Shown: positions 1-10,704 of the stretch, piece by piece
Layout of the letters: each line of letters begins with the position of its first letter
Numbering within the stretch: position 1 is the first letter of the stretch
Source of the DNA: Rebecca billardiae RCC1528
Taxonomy: Eukaryota > Haptophyta
Direction: 5' to 3'
Assembly: GCA_965240325.2 (NCBI GenBank)
Contig: OZ251240.1
Location: 1,488,001 to 1,552,000, forward strand
Length of the DNA: 64,000 nt
Translations under genes and position numbers: made by a program
The notes under the pieces: model-generated
Seen by the model: only the letters and a program-made list of their open reading frames with translations
Told to the model about the DNA's origin: nothing
Database searches by the model: none

Positions 1-3000
1 CCGCCGCCGCCGCCGCCGCCGCGGTCCGCGCGCTCGACGGCGGGCAGCGCCGCGGCCGCCGGCGCGCCGTCGGCGGCGGGCGCGTCCGCGTCCGCGCCCG
101 CGTCCGCGGCGGCGGGCGGTGCGGGCTGCATCAGCCTCTCGCGCAGCAGGTCGGCGAGGATCGAGCCGCAGAGCGAGCCCTCGTCGTCCGCGTCCGCCTG
201 CGCACCGCCGCCGCGCGTGCGGCCGCGACCGCGCGTGTGAGGCGCCCCTCGCCGCCGCTCCCGCGCTCGTCGGGCGGCGGCGCGGCCGCGCCGGCCGAGC
301 GCGCGCGCGCGCGCGGCGCACGCACCCCTGCGCGCCCCGCAAGCACGCGGTCGTTGAGCTCGGCCTTGCGCGTCTGCAGGCTGAGAATCTTCTCATCCAC
401 CGAGTCGGCCACCACCAGTCGGTACACGGTCACGGGGCGCGTCTGCCCGATGCGGTGCACGCGGTCCTGGGCCTGCGCGCGCACACACGCACACACGCAC
501 ACACGCACACACGCACGCACACACGCACACACGCACGCACACACGCGCAACCGCGCGCCGAGGCGAAGGCGCCGACCGTCAGCCGGCGCCGAGCGCGCGC
601 CGCCGGCCGCGCGCGCAGGCGCGCGGCTGCTTGCTTGCTTGCGCGCGCGCGCGCCTGCCGGTCGATAGCCGGGTTGAAGTCGACGTCGTGCAGGATCACC
701 GTGTCCGCGGCCGTGAGATTGATACCGACGCCGCCCGCGCGCGTCGTGAGCAGGAAGGCAAAGATGGACTCGTCCGCCGAGAATTCGTCAATGAGCAGCT
801 GGCGGTCGTCGACGTTGGTCGAGCCGTCGAAGCGCACGTGCCGCAGGTGGAGCCGCTGCTCGAGCAGCTCCTGCAGGATGTCGAGCACCGACGTCCACTG
901 CGAGAAGATCACCACGCGGTGGCCTGCGTGTGCGCGCGTGCGCGTGTGCGTGTGTGCGTGTGTGTGCGTGCGCGCGTGCGCGTGCGAGTGCGCGTGGGTG
1001 CGCGTGAGTGCGCGCGTGTGCGTGTGCGTGTGCGTGTGTGTGTGTGTGCGCGTGTGTGTGCGTGTGTGTGTGCGTGTGTGCGTGTGTGCGCGTGAGTGCG
1101 CGCGTGTGCGTGTGCGTGTGCGCGCAGGAGGCCTACGGCGCAGCGGCGGCTCAGCGCCGCCCCCGCGGGGCGGCACGCGCGCGGGCCGGGCGCCGCCGGC
1201 GTCACCGCGCCATGCCCGGCGCGGCGCGCGCCGCGCGCGCCGCGCGGCGCAGCGCACCCTTGGCCTGGAGCTCCGGCAGCAACGCGCACAGCCGGCCGCA
1301 CTTGGCGGACCCCTCGAGCGCGTCGGGCGGCAGGCAGAGGTCGTGCAGCAGCCGGTGCTGCGCGCAGCACTGGTGCAGCACGTGGTCGTTGTACCCGCTC
1401 ACCTGCGCGCAGGAGGGGCGGGCGGGCGCGTGCGCGGCGCGGCGGGCGGCGCGCGTGAGCGGCGAGGCGGGCGGGCGCGTGGGCGGCGCGCGCTCCGGTG
1501 TGGCGGCGGTGCATCAGGGGGGCTCGGGCGGGCGCGGGCGCGCGCGCGCGCGGGCGCGCGTGGCGGCGCGGCACGCCGCGGCACGCCGAGCTCGCTCGCC
1601 CTCCCTCCATCCGACGCGCACACGCGCACGCGCACACACGCGCACACGCGCACACGCGCACACACGCACACACACACACACGCGCACACGCACACACTCA
1701 CACACGCGCACACGCGCACACACGCACACACGCACACGCACACACGCGCACACGCGCACAGGCACACAGCGCAGCGCCGCCCAACACCGCGCGCACACGC
1801 CCGCCCCCGCGCGCGCGCACCTCCTCGAGCACGCGCGCGCGCGTCGCCTCGTCGCCAAAGTGCCCCGAGCGCCACAGCACCTCCGCGATCCGCCCCACCT
1901 GCGCGGGCTCGTAGCGCGCTCGCACAAGCAGCGGGTGCTGCGCGGCCTTGCGCAGCTCGGTGAAGACGTGCTTGGCGAGGCGGCGGTCGGAGGCGAGGGC
2001 GGCGGCGAGGGCGGAGGCCGCCGCCGGGCCCGCCTCGTCGTCCGCGCCGCCCTCGCGCCGCGACGCGCGCGCGGGCTGCAGCGCCGCCGGCACCGAAGGG
2101 CGGTCGTCGTCGGCGTCGTCGTCGTCGTCGTCGTCGGCGGCGGCGGCGTCGGCGGCGGCGGCGGCGGCGGCGGGCGGCGGCGCGTCCGCGCCCGGCGCGG
2201 CCGCGCGCGCGGCGGCGCCCGTCGCGCGCGCGGCGGCGATGCGCCGCGCGTGCTCGCGCAGCACGCCGTCGTACGCCTCCGCCTGCGCGCGCCCCATCGC
2301 CACGCGCTCCGTCACCTCCGCGCGCGGCAGCAGCAGCTGAGACAGCACCTGCGCCTTGAGCCGGCGCAGCACAAACGGCCCCATGATCGAGCGCACCGCG
2401 GCGAGCGCGGCCGCAGACTTGTCGGCGGCGAGCAGGCGCTCGCGGACAGCGCCGTCGATGAGCGAGGGCATGAGGAAGGAGAGCAGCGTGACGAGCTCGC
2501 GCGTCGAGTTCTCCAGCGGCGTGCCCGTCAGCAGCAGCCGGTGCCGCGTGTGCAGCCGCGACAGGTTGCGGAAGCGCGCGGACGCGGCGTTCTTGATGCA
2601 GTGCGCCTCGTCGAGCACCGCGTACTCAAAGCGCTGCTTCGAGAGGAAGGCACGCTCCTCCTTGGCGGCGGAGGTGTCGCGCTCGAAGAGCGAGTACGAG
2701 GTGATCAGCACGTGCCACTCCCCGCGCGCGCCCGCGCGCAGCTCCTCGCGCAGCGCGTACCGCTCCGCCTCCGCGCCGCCGTACTTGAGCGCCACGAGCG
2801 CAGGACACCACGCGGCGAGCTCGCGCGCCCAATTTTCGACGGTCGAGTTTGGCGAGATGATGAGGAAGGGGCCCGGGCGGTGGTGCTTGGAGCGCGCGCG
2901 GTGGGCGAGGTGCGCGAGCAGCGAGATCACCTGCACCGTCTTGCCCAGCCCCACTGCGAGGCAGCGCGCGCGCACGCGGCGGCGGCGGGTGGCGGCGCGC

Positions 3001-3881
3001 GCGCGCGCGCGCGCGCGTCAGCCGACCGGGCGCGCGCGGCGCGCGCCGCCTTGGGCCGACACAGCAGCGGCTCGCGCCTCGCCCCACCCCTTCCGCCCTC
3101 GCCGCCCCGCGCGACCTCTCGTCCGCGAGGGCAGCGCGGCTCCCGCCCCGCCCCTCCTCGCCTGCTGCCCGCCCCGCCCCTCCCGTGCCGCCAAGCCGCG
3201 CGTGCCGCAAAGGCCCCCGTGCCGCCAAGCCGCGCGTGCCGCCCAGCCGCGCGTGCCGCCAAGCCGCGCGTGCGCGCACTCTCGTCCGCGAGGATGCCGT
3301 TGAGCTTGAGGGCGTGCAGCGAGTGCAGCCAGTTGAGGCCGAGCAGCTGGTACGGCTTGAGCGTGAGCGCGGAGGACATGTTGGGCGGCTGGCCGAGCAC
3401 GCTCGAGCGGCCGTGCGCGCGCGCGCCGGCGCCGTCGTCTAGGCCGTCGCAGGGCGTCACACTCGGCGCCTCAGTGCCGCTCAGCGTGCGCACGGTCCCG
3501 GACTCCTCCTCGCCGTCGGCGCCGCCGCCGGCGGCGGCGCCGCCCTCCAGCCGCATGTAGCCGGACAGCGCGTCGCGCATCTTGGCCGAGAGCGCCTCGC
3601 ACCTGCGCGAGCGGTGGCGGCGCGCGCGGCGAGCAAGGCGGCGGCGTCAGCGAGCGCGCGCGGACGACGGCGCGCCAAGCGGCCGCGCGCCGGCCGCGGC
3701 GCGCGCAGGCGCGCCGCGGCTGCGAGGGCGCGCGCGCGCACTTGCGCAGGACGCGGGCGAGCTCGTCGTCCTCCTCGCCTTCATCCTCCTCCTCCGACGA
3801 CGACCCCTCCTCCTCCTCCGAGTCGTCAGAGTCACTGCCCTCCTCCTCCTCCTCCTCCTCCTCCTCCTCCTCCGCCGCCGC

Positions 3882-3912
<31 letters not shown>

Positions 3913-4616
3913 TGTGCGCTCGCAGCCGGTGCGCCCGCGGCCGCGCCGCTGCCGGGCGTGGGCGCGGCGCCGGCGCCGCGCGGCGGCTCGTCGTCGTCGT
4001 CCTCCTCGTCCTGCACGACCGCCAGCCGGCGCAGCCGCTTCCGGCCGCCCTGCCCCGCGCCGCCGCCGCCGCCGCTCGGCGCCGCGCCGCCGTCCGCGTC
4101 GGGCGGGGAGCCCTGCCGGTTCTTCGCGCGCGCGCGCGCGTCCGGCGGCGCGGGCGCGGCGGGCTGCGCGGGCGGGCGCGGCGGCGCGGGCGGGTACTCG
4201 AGCGGCGGCAGCGCGCGCCGCTCGGCCGGCACCTCCGCCCGCTTCTCGCGCGTCTTGACGTTGACATACTCGCGCGCGCCCGAGCCGAGCTGCCGCAGCG
4301 TCCACTCGGACGCGGGGTTGGCGCCCGGGTAGCGCTTGGCGACGTCGGCGGCGCGCTTGACGAGGGTCTCGAGCTTGTGGAACACGATCGCGTTGCGCTC
4401 GTTCCGCCCCTCCGCGTTCAGCTGCTTCGACGCCTTGCCCAGCAGCGGCACGTTGATCCGGCTCATCTCGTCGCGGTACGGGAAGCCCCAGTACTTGCGG
4501 TGCTCGGGCGCGGTGTACCCCTTGGGCACGTGGAGGAAGGCGGAGTACGGCAGCCGCGTCACGTCCACCGTGCGCGACGGCGCCCACGAGAAGGACAGCT
4601 GCCCGCCTTGCGACAT
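1..4616 (-). CDS. SMARCAD1/Fun30-type Snf2 chromatin remodeling ATPase, 3' end cut by window edge
   Basis: Seven exons read on the minus strand: 4616-3742, 3602-3280, 2953-1821, 1402-1258, 923-655, 472-326, 197-<1. Exons 1-6 total 964 codons and every junction keeps frame. The Walker A motif LADE/MGLGKT is split by intron 2, which confirms that junction. Also visible: DEAH box, [10 protein letters not shown] (motif III region), [10 protein letters not shown], then the C-terminal RecA lobe with [38 protein letters not shown] and [11 protein letters not shown]. The wording of these motifs and the long insert between lobes match the Fun30/SMARCAD1 subfamily, which slides or evicts nucleosomes in repair and heterochromatin. 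Exon 1 (start MSQGGQLSF) carries an acidic run of Glu/Asp before the ATPase core; its N-terminal 150 residues are unrecognised. Intron 5 (654-473) is GC-AG. An Asp-rich insert follows the first lobe. Snf2 assignment is secure, subfamily likely. Confidence 0.87.
473..654 (-). other. GC-AG intron (intron 5) of the Snf2 gene
   Basis: The flanking exons must join IDRQ to [10 protein letters not shown]. The only boundary that does so is CAG|GCGCGC ... GCGCAG|GCC, giving a GC rather than GT donor. The interior includes a run of alternating CG and CA dinucleotides (about 477-546). Confidence 0.75.
2954..3279 (-). other. Intron 2 of the Snf2 gene, with ~17-bp minisatellite
   Basis: The donor follows the Glu codon of LADE plus one base (A|GTGCGC) and the acceptor is CTCGCAG|TG, restoring MGLGKT. 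At about 3181-3275 the plus strand holds a degenerate tandem repeat around the unit gtgccgccaagccgcgc. The repeat lies close to the splice donor. Confidence 0.85.
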
Positions 4617-4837
4617 GGCCACGCGGCGCCGCCACGAATCGCCCCCACCCCAGCTCGGGCCTGACCAACGGTGGCGCTCGGAGTAGATCCACGCAGTGCA
4701 GCCTTGGTCAGTCCGCGAGCGCACACCGGTCGCCCGCCGCGTGTACCCGTCCGGACGGGTGCTGCTCACCAGTCACCAGTGAGGACGTCCGGATGTTGGA
4801 TTGTTGGCCGGCCATTTCGGGCCCATTTGCATCCACG
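4617..4837. promoter_or_regulatory. Shared head-to-head 5' region of the Snf2 and prolyl hydroxylase genes
   Basis: 221 bp separate the two divergent start codons, so promoters and 5' leaders of both genes must lie here. No TATA box is obvious. Confidence 0.45.
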
Positions 4838-5890
4838 ATGGGCACGACCGCGGCGCGCCTCCTCCTCGGCGCGGCGCTCGTCGGCGGCGCGGCAGGGGCG
4901 GCGGCCGCGGGCCCGGCGGCGTGCCGCACGCGCGTGGCGCCCGCACCTCGCCGCGCCGCCGCCCGCCGCTCGGCGCCCGCCGCCGCGGCTGGCGGCGCCG
5001 CGCCGCCCGAGGCGGTCGCCGTCGACGAGTCGGCGCTCGAGGCGTGGGGCGTGCGCCCCGCGGTGCTCGACGCGGCGGAGGACGAGTTCGCGGCGCGCGC
5101 GCGCGCGATCAACGCCGACCCGCCCGCCTTCGCCATCGACGACTTCCTCTCCGCCGCCGAGTGCGACCAGATCATCGCGCTCGCCAAGGCGCAGCGCGAG
5201 GCGGGCGCGCCCGAGTCCGACCTCTACTTGAATTATCGCGTCAACCAGGAGGTGGGCGGCGCGGGCGCGGGCGCGGAGGGCGCGGCGCTCTCGTCGGAGG
5301 CGGCCGCGCTCATCGACGAGGCCGGCCTCGACGAGGCGCAGCTCTCCGCCGCCGCGCCCTCGGGCTTCCGCTTGCAGGTCGACGCGCTCGCGTCCGCGCT
5401 CGACGGCGCGCGCGCCGACGGCGACGGCGCGGCGGGAGGGGGCGGGGTCGAGGCGGCGCTCGGCGCGCGCGTGCTCCGGCTGCTCGGGCTGCCGCACAAG
5501 CGGCTGCGCTTCGCCGAGGGCATCTGGGTCAAGCCCGACCGGCTGTACGCCGTCATCCGCGACGTGACGGTCGTGCACTACCGCGAGGGCGAGGGCGTCG
5601 CGCCGCACGTCGACGGCAAGGACGCGACGCTGCTGTGCTACCTCAACGACGTGGCCGAGGGGTGCGGCGGGCGCACGGTGTTCCCCGAGGACGGCTTCGC
5701 CTCGACGCCCGCGCGCGGCCGCGCGCTCCTCTACTGGTCCAAGCAGCGCCTGCTGCACTACTCGGAGGCGCTCAAGCCGGGCGCGGGCGACAAGTGGGTG
5801 ATGCAGCTGCTCATCGACGTGCGGCACGCCGACACGGGCACGGGGCCGTACGTCGACTTTGCGACGGGGCAGGTGGTGCACGGGGTCTGA
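4838..5890 (+). CDS. Prolyl 4-hydroxylase-like 2-oxoglutarate/Fe(II) dioxygenase
   Basis: A 350-aa intronless gene. The start chosen is MGTTAARLLLGAAL, which opens a hydrophobic signal-peptide-like segment followed by an Arg/Ala/Pro-rich stretch; an in-frame ATG 45 bp upstream lacks this logic. The C-terminal half is a double-stranded beta-helix dioxygenase domain: the iron ligands appear as HVD in APHVDGKDATLLCYLND and as a distal His in LLHYSEALKPGAGDKW, where the Lys is in the usual 2-oxoglutarate position. GGRTVFPE matches the P4H signature. P4H enzymes hydroxylate proline in secreted wall or scale proteins. The leader could alternatively be a signal plus plastid transit peptide. Family call is firm, substrate unknown. 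Confidence 0.85.
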   Translation: MGTTAARLLLGAALVGGAAGAAAAGPAACRTRVAPAPRRAAARRSAPAAAAGGAAPPEAVAVDESALEAWGVRPAVLDAAEDEFAARARAINADPPAFAIDDFLSAAECDQIIALAKAQREAGAPESDLYLNYRVNQEVGGAGAGAEGAALSSEAAALIDEAGLDEAQLSAAAPSGFRLQVDALASALDGARADGDGAAGGGGVEAALGARVLRLLGLPHKRLRFAEGIWVKPDRLYAVIRDVTVVHYREGEGVAPHVDGKDATLLCYLNDVAEGCGGRTVFPEDGFASTPARGRALLYWSKQRLLHYSEALKPGAGDKWVMQLLIDVRHADTGTGPYVDFATGQVVHGV

Positions 5891-6631
5891 CGAGGAGGGC
5901 CGGGGCGCGCGCGTGCGCATTGACGGTGAGGGCGGCGCCGCCGCCCGGGGGTGGGGCTGGCATCCGCCGGCCGTCGCGGAGGCCGCCTGCGGACTGCGGT
6001 CTCAGCCACGGTGCCGACGCTATACCACTATATATAGCTAGACGTACTACAGAGTTGCTGGGCCAGGGTAGTATGGGGGTATACTTAGCAGAGATAATTT
6101 ATTAATAACTGATGCTAGATGAATAATAGTATAGCAGACCGGGAATGAGCACGACTGCGCGCTCGCGTTATAGTAGTTCGTCAGCATCGTCATCACTAGA
6201 GTCGCGCCCTCTCCGCACAGATCGGATCCGATCTGACGAGATTCCGAGTAGACAGTAGTCGTTATTTGTAAGCGCGCGCGCTACTGTGAGTCGTCCGCCG
6301 GCGCGCGCGCCAATCTACTATCGCGCGGCTGGCCGGACTACGTCGTTCTGTCGTTCACGTTATTATAGTGCTCGCGTCGTGCTAATGCGCACGCGCACTC
6401 GATCGTAGTGTCACGGTAGGTACTACTTACGGCGCGGCGGCGTCAGGACACGGTGTGAGTGACCCGGTGTCGGCGGTATAACTCCGTACTCGCCGCGCGG
6501 TACCCGCGGACTACCGGACGGCCCGGCGTCTGCCGCCGCTGACTCCGCTGAGCCGCCGCATTGCCGGCAGCCAGTCATCTCCGCGCCGCTGGCGACATTG
6601 ACGTATTTGATGAGTGCTGCTGATGCATGCG
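5891..6631. other. Spacer between convergent genes, AT-richer, no gene seen
   Basis: Base composition drops sharply toward AT at 6010-6180 and 6350-6430. A perfect 18-bp palindrome (cagatcggatccgatctg) lies at 6218-6235. No coding similarity recognised. Confidence 0.5.
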
Positions 6632-8044
6632 CTATACTGCAGCGGCCGTGGGCACCACGCAGCCCTCCTTTTCCAGGGCACTACACTCGGAATGGACCTG
6701 CGTCCGAGTGTCCGTGGGAAAGAGGAGCGCGGCGCGTTCGCGGTCCCACGCCCAGTAGAAGCGATTGCACTCAAGGGTGGAGCACGCATCCCACCGGCGC
6801 CTCTCGCCAGCAGGCCGCGTCGTCGGCTGCGGGGCCGCACCCCCTCCGGCGCCCGAGCTGTTCTGCGCGTGACCACGGTGATGGTGGGCCCAGGGCCCGG
6901 CGTGCTTGACGCCGCGAGCCAGGCCGTACATCCAGGGCCACTCGCGGAGCAGGCCGCAGCACGGGGTCGGCTGGCCGGGCCGCGCGTACACGCGCGGCTC
7001 CCTGCACCACGCCTGCGCGCCGTAGCGCGAGGCGAACCACCACTGCGCAGAGCGCTCCGCCTGCCGGCCCGCGCGCGGCTCTGGAGGCAGCACAAAAGAG
7101 GCGTTGGGCGGCCCGGTGCGCCCGTCGGGCGCCCACGCGCGCGGCTCGGCCCGGTCGCGCGCAGCCGGGCCCGCGGCGCGCGGCGCGGCGGACGCCTCCG
7201 CGGGCTGCGCACGCGTCACCACGGGTTTCCCGGACGGGGGCCCCGCATCGCGGCACAGGTCGGAGGTGAAGATTTCGAGCAGGCGAAAGTACGGGCGGCA
7301 GAGGGCGCGCGGGCACGCGACCATGTGGTCGTTGAGGCAGCGGTACGCGGGCCGCGGGTTGATGCCGCCGAGGGGCACGAAGACGGCGCTCGGCTCGAGC
7401 GCGGAGAGGCGCAGCGGCCGTATGAACACCAGGTCCGTCCGGAGCCGAACGATCCAGTCGTAGCGCGCGCGCGCGGCCGCCTCCGCGCGCTCCACGTCGT
7501 CGTAGCACGCGCCGATCCCACTCCACTGCTGGAGCACCTTGTAGCTGTCGGCGCGGACTTTGCGCGCGCGGATCCGCTCGATGGCCCCCGTGCATCGCAG
7601 CCGCAGCGGCTCGGTGCCGACGTACGCGATGCTGCGCACGTCGCACAGCTCGCGCCGCGCGCGCCGCGCAAAGGCCTCGCGCTCGGTGACGAGCGCGCCG
7701 GCGGCGCTGCCCCCCTGCGAGCCGCCGCCGACGAGGGTCTCGTCGTCGATGGACACGCTCAGGAAGACGTCTGGCGCCCAGCCGTCCTCGCGGAGGCTGC
7801 CGACCACGTGCGTGTTGAAGCGCTCGCGCACGGGCGGCGCAAAGACGGTGCGCGGCACGCCCGTGACGCAGACCGCGGCGCGCCCGCGCGCGGCCCGCGC
7901 GGCGGTGGACGCGCGGCACGTGCGCGTGCTCGATGCATCCGCCGCCGTGGCAGCGCCCGGCAGAAGGGCGTGCTGCGCTTGCGCGCGCAGCCCCAGGACG
8001 GCGAGGGCGATGCCACACGCAGCGCGTCGCGCTGGCGGCGCCAT
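6632..8044 (-). CDS. Putative secretory-pathway glycosyltransferase-like protein
   Basis: A single ORF of 470 aa from MAPPARRAACGIALAVLG, a start that gives a plausible signal anchor; an in-frame ATG lies 27 bp upstream. Residues about 60-110 read AVCVTGVPRTVF and DVFLSVSIDD, and a central segment reads YDWIVRLRTDLVFIRPL, with an RTD resembling the DXD sugar-nucleotide/metal site. This layout recurs in algal proteins of the nucleotide-diphospho-sugar transferase type. The protein is rich in Cys and Trp in its C-terminal third (QWWFASRYG, CCGLLREWPWMYG), in keeping with a lumenal enzyme. The Pro/Ala-rich stretch around residues 275-330 may be a linker or an unrecognised in-frame intron. Function is inferred from these motifs only. 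Confidence 0.5.
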   Translation of the reverse strand: MAPPARRAACGIALAVLGLRAQAQHALLPGAATAADASSTRTCRASTAARAARGRAAVCVTGVPRTVFAPPVRERFNTHVVGSLREDGWAPDVFLSVSIDDETLVGGGSQGGSAAGALVTEREAFARRARRELCDVRSIAYVGTEPLRLRCTGAIERIRARKVRADSYKVLQQWSGIGACYDDVERAEAAARARYDWIVRLRTDLVFIRPLRLSALEPSAVFVPLGGINPRPAYRCLNDHMVACPRALCRPYFRLLEIFTSDLCRDAGPPSGKPVVTRAQPAEASAAPRAAGPAARDRAEPRAWAPDGRTGPPNASFVLPPEPRAGRQAERSAQWWFASRYGAQAWCREPRVYARPGQPTPCCGLLREWPWMYGLARGVKHAGPWAHHHRGHAQNSSGAGGGAAPQPTTRPAGERRRWDACSTLECNRFYWAWDRERAALLFPTDTRTQVHSECSALEKEGCVVPTAAAV

Positions 8045-8609
8045 CACTCCGGACCTTGGGCGTGCGCTCACGACTCACGAGGGATGATGCCGGGATCTGC
8101 TCGCGGAGGATACCGCCGCCGGGCGGAAAACGCATCGTGTCACCGAAGCAAGGCGCGCATTGTCTCCGGCCGGAAAAAAAAATTCGCGAATACGATATTG
8201 ATATCGTCATCAACTCATCATCCGTCCATCATCCGATGGCGCGCGATCTGGCTGCTCGTCCCGATCCCGGCTGCGGCGAGACTCGAGAGCAGCAGCCGCC
8301 CCGCGGAGCCGGCGCGTCATGAATGGGCGCGTGGCTGATCAGTCTCATCAGATGACGACGCGACTCAGCATCAGTACTCTGCGTGGACGACTGACATTAT
8401 AGCTGCCGCTGATGCCATCACACTGTGACTGTCACTGCGTGCGCCCGTCCGTGCGGGGTCCATGTCGGTCACGCGCATCTGCACTACCGCGGGTCCAGCC
8501 CGCCGTGCGCGGCCGCACCCGAGGCGCAGAGCGCGCCCGGCGGCTCGACGCCGGGCCCGGGAGCGCGCCGGCCGGCCGGGCGCGGGTGGTTCGCCCGGGC
8601 GCCCAGAAG
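8045..8609. other. Intergenic region upstream of the glycosyltransferase-like gene
   Basis: It holds an A-rich run and AT-rich stretch at 8170-8230 with a near-palindrome (acgatattgatatcgt). No gene recognised. It should contain the promoter of the minus-strand gene ending at 6632 and the 3' end of the gene ending at 8610. Confidence 0.4.
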
Positions 8610-10073
8610 TCAGCGGCACGCGGCGCACCCGAGCGCGAACTCGGCTCCGTGCGGGCCGTGCGCGACGCGCAGCGGGCAGGCGCTGGCCTGCGCGCAGCCC
8701 GCGCCCGCGCTCCACGCGAGCGTGCCCGCCTGCGCGTCGGCGTGGCAGCCGTCGCACATGTGCGTTGTGCCCCAGCAGAACCAGCTGGCTTCGGCGCAGC
8801 AGTACCTGCACTTCCACGCGAGGTGCTCGGCGCCGTGCCCGCGCGCGCACCGCTTGCCCGCCGACGCGCAGCTCGCGCACAGCCGCTCGTCGTCGTCGCT
8901 CGCGCCCGGCTCGCCCGGCTCGCCGCCCGCGCCCTCGCGCGCCGCGCCGGCCGGCTCGGCGTGCGCGCCGCCCGGCCGCGCGCACTCCCTGCGCCCGCCG
9001 CAGAACGGCGCGCCGCACCGGCCGCACTCGAAGAAGTGGAAGGTCTCGAGCGCGTACGCGAGCACCCGCCCGTCGTACCGGCCGCCCGGCCGCACGGCCT
9101 CGCGCTCGTCGTCGCTCGCGTGCTCTCGCAGCTGCCGCTTGGCGCAGCGGAGCACCTCCTGCCGCAGCGCGAGCGGCCGCTTGAGCGGCTCGCGCAGCGA
9201 GGGGTGCTCGAGCCCGACCGCGCCGGCCGGGCCCGCGGCGCGGCAGCCGGGGCAGTCGAGGTGGCCGAAGCTGATCGCCGGCCCCGGGAAGGACGCGACG
9301 ATCGCGGCCGCCGCGCACCGCTGATGGATGAGGTGCGCGCAGCGCAGCGCGATCGTGGCCTCGGTGTGCAGCGGCTCGTGGCACGCGTAGCACTCGCCCT
9401 GCTCGGCCGCGGCCGCGCTCGCCGCGCTCGCCGCGAGCCGCCCCGCGCGGCGCGGCGCCTCGGGCCGGCGCAGGAGCCGGTGCGCGCAGCCGGCGCGGCA
9501 GCAGCCGAGGTGCTCGCCGACGGGCTCGTCCGCGACGCCCGCGCAGAAGTGGCCGCACGGCAGCCGCTCGGCGCACGCGGCGAGCGAGAGCTCGGCGCAC
9601 TCGGCGCACGCCGCGACCAGCCGCGCGTACCGCGCCTCGAGCTCCGCCTTCTCGAGGATCGTGCCGCAGTCGCCCCCGTGCTCGGCGAGCGTCGCGCGCA
9701 TGCGCCGGATCGGCACGGGCTCGGGCGGCCCGCCGAGCCGCGCGCGCTCGCCGCACAGCGCGCACTTGGGCGCGGCGTGCTGCGCGCACGTGAGGCCCGC
9801 GTGGTAGGGCACCGCCATGCACTCGCCGCAGAAGTTGGCGGCGCACCCGGGGCAGCGGAAGCGGTGGGTGGCAAAGTGGAGCGCGGCCGCGCGCGGGAGC
9901 GACTCCGGGACGAAGGCCTTGGGCGGCGTCCTGTCCAGCTCGGGGATGCCCGTGTGCCACTCGGGCGCGCCGCACTCGATCAGCGTCCCGCACCCGGCCG
10001 GGCAGCGCGCCACGCCCGGCAGGTCGACCTCGGATGCGAGACGCTGATCAAGGTCGACCTGGACGCCGGCCAT
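8610..10073 (-). CDS. Compact PHR/MYCBP2-type RING plus tandem-cysteine (RCR) E3 ubiquitin ligase
   Basis: A 487-aa intronless ORF made almost entirely of Cys/His zinc sites. Residues 23-110: CPAGCGTLIECG and FRCPGCAANFCGECM, an IBR-like module. Residues 155-200: a second Cys-rich block with LPCGHFC. Residues 228-277: a RING (CYACHEPL, CAHLIHQRC, then ISFGHLDCPGC). Residues 290-486: LKRPLALRQEVLRCAKRQL, YALETFHFFECGRC, CRYCCAEASWFCWGTTHMC and EFALGCAAC. This order and spacing match the C-terminal RING and tandem-cysteine region of MYCBP2/Highwire/RPM-1, where two TC-domain cysteines relay ubiquitin to Ser/Thr. The giant RCC1/PHR regions of animal proteins are absent here; the N-terminus is replaced by extra zinc modules. 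Fold assignment is confident; Ser/Thr esterification activity is inferred. Confidence 0.82.
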   Translation of the reverse strand: MAGVQVDLDQRLASEVDLPGVARCPAGCGTLIECGAPEWHTGIPELDRTPPKAFVPESLPRAAALHFATHRFRCPGCAANFCGECMAVPYHAGLTCAQHAAPKCALCGERARLGGPPEPVPIRRMRATLAEHGGDCGTILEKAELEARYARLVAACAECAELSLAACAERLPCGHFCAGVADEPVGEHLGCCRAGCAHRLLRRPEAPRRAGRLAASAASAAAAEQGECYACHEPLHTEATIALRCAHLIHQRCAAAAIVASFPGPAISFGHLDCPGCRAAGPAGAVGLEHPSLREPLKRPLALRQEVLRCAKRQLREHASDDEREAVRPGGRYDGRVLAYALETFHFFECGRCGAPFCGGRRECARPGGAHAEPAGAAREGAGGEPGEPGASDDDERLCASCASAGKRCARGHGAEHLAWKCRYCCAEASWFCWGTTHMCDGCHADAQAGTLAWSAGAGCAQASACPLRVAHGPHGAEFALGCAACR

Positions 10074-10704
10074 GCTGGCCCGGGTCCGGCGCGCTGAGTC
10101 CGGGAAAGGAGCGCCCGACGGCGACGGCCTTCGAGGACGTCGGTGGACGACCAGCCCGCGCTCGACGGATCGACGTCGTCGCCTCCACGCGATTCGGAGC
10201 GCGACCCGACCTGCAGGCCGAGCCCGACGGCCGGACGGCGCTCCCCGTCAGCACCGCGCGGCATAATGAGTAAATGCGGTCGTGGTAGTAGTCAATAATT
10301 GTGGCCAGCGCGTCACCCGCGTCAGGCTGATCCAGTCCGCGTCGGGATTGACGCGCGCGCCCTCTGCCGATGACGGGCCCAGGATTTTCCGGGTAAAATG
10401 TCCAGCATTCTCATTGGCCTCCTTAAAATCCATGCCATCTTCTCATTGGCTCGTGCGAGTGCAGGCACGAGTGCTAGCCAATCGTGTGCCTCGCTCAATT
10501 TACCCAGAAAAAGACTCTCGTCCAATGAGAAGCCGGAGATGGACTTATTATTCACACTGTTAAATTTATAATAATAATATTTAATTCTCTGCCGTGGAGT
10601 CGCGAGTCTCGCTGCCCGTGGCGCGGTCGTCCAGCCGCCGCCGGTAAGCCGGTTAAGTCGTCAGTTTTGAATAGTTAACAGTTAGTAATTCCTGAATTGC
10701 TACA
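10074..10704. other. Spacer with several CCAAT/ATTGG motifs, no gene
   Basis: Between 10405 and 10540 the words ctcattgg, ctcattggc, agccaatc and tccaatgag occur in close order, and a tttaccca-type word occurs near 10498. A similar agccaat ... tttaccca pairing is seen at 13976-14012 at the far side of the repeat cluster. 10560-10600 is AT-rich. Confidence 0.4.

Noticed and set aside
119-1963. Long plus-strand open frames rich in Arg, Ala, Thr/His opposite the Snf2 gene.
   Set aside because: They are antisense shadows produced by high GC and by CA/CG tracts in introns; the minus strand encodes the recognisable helicase motifs.
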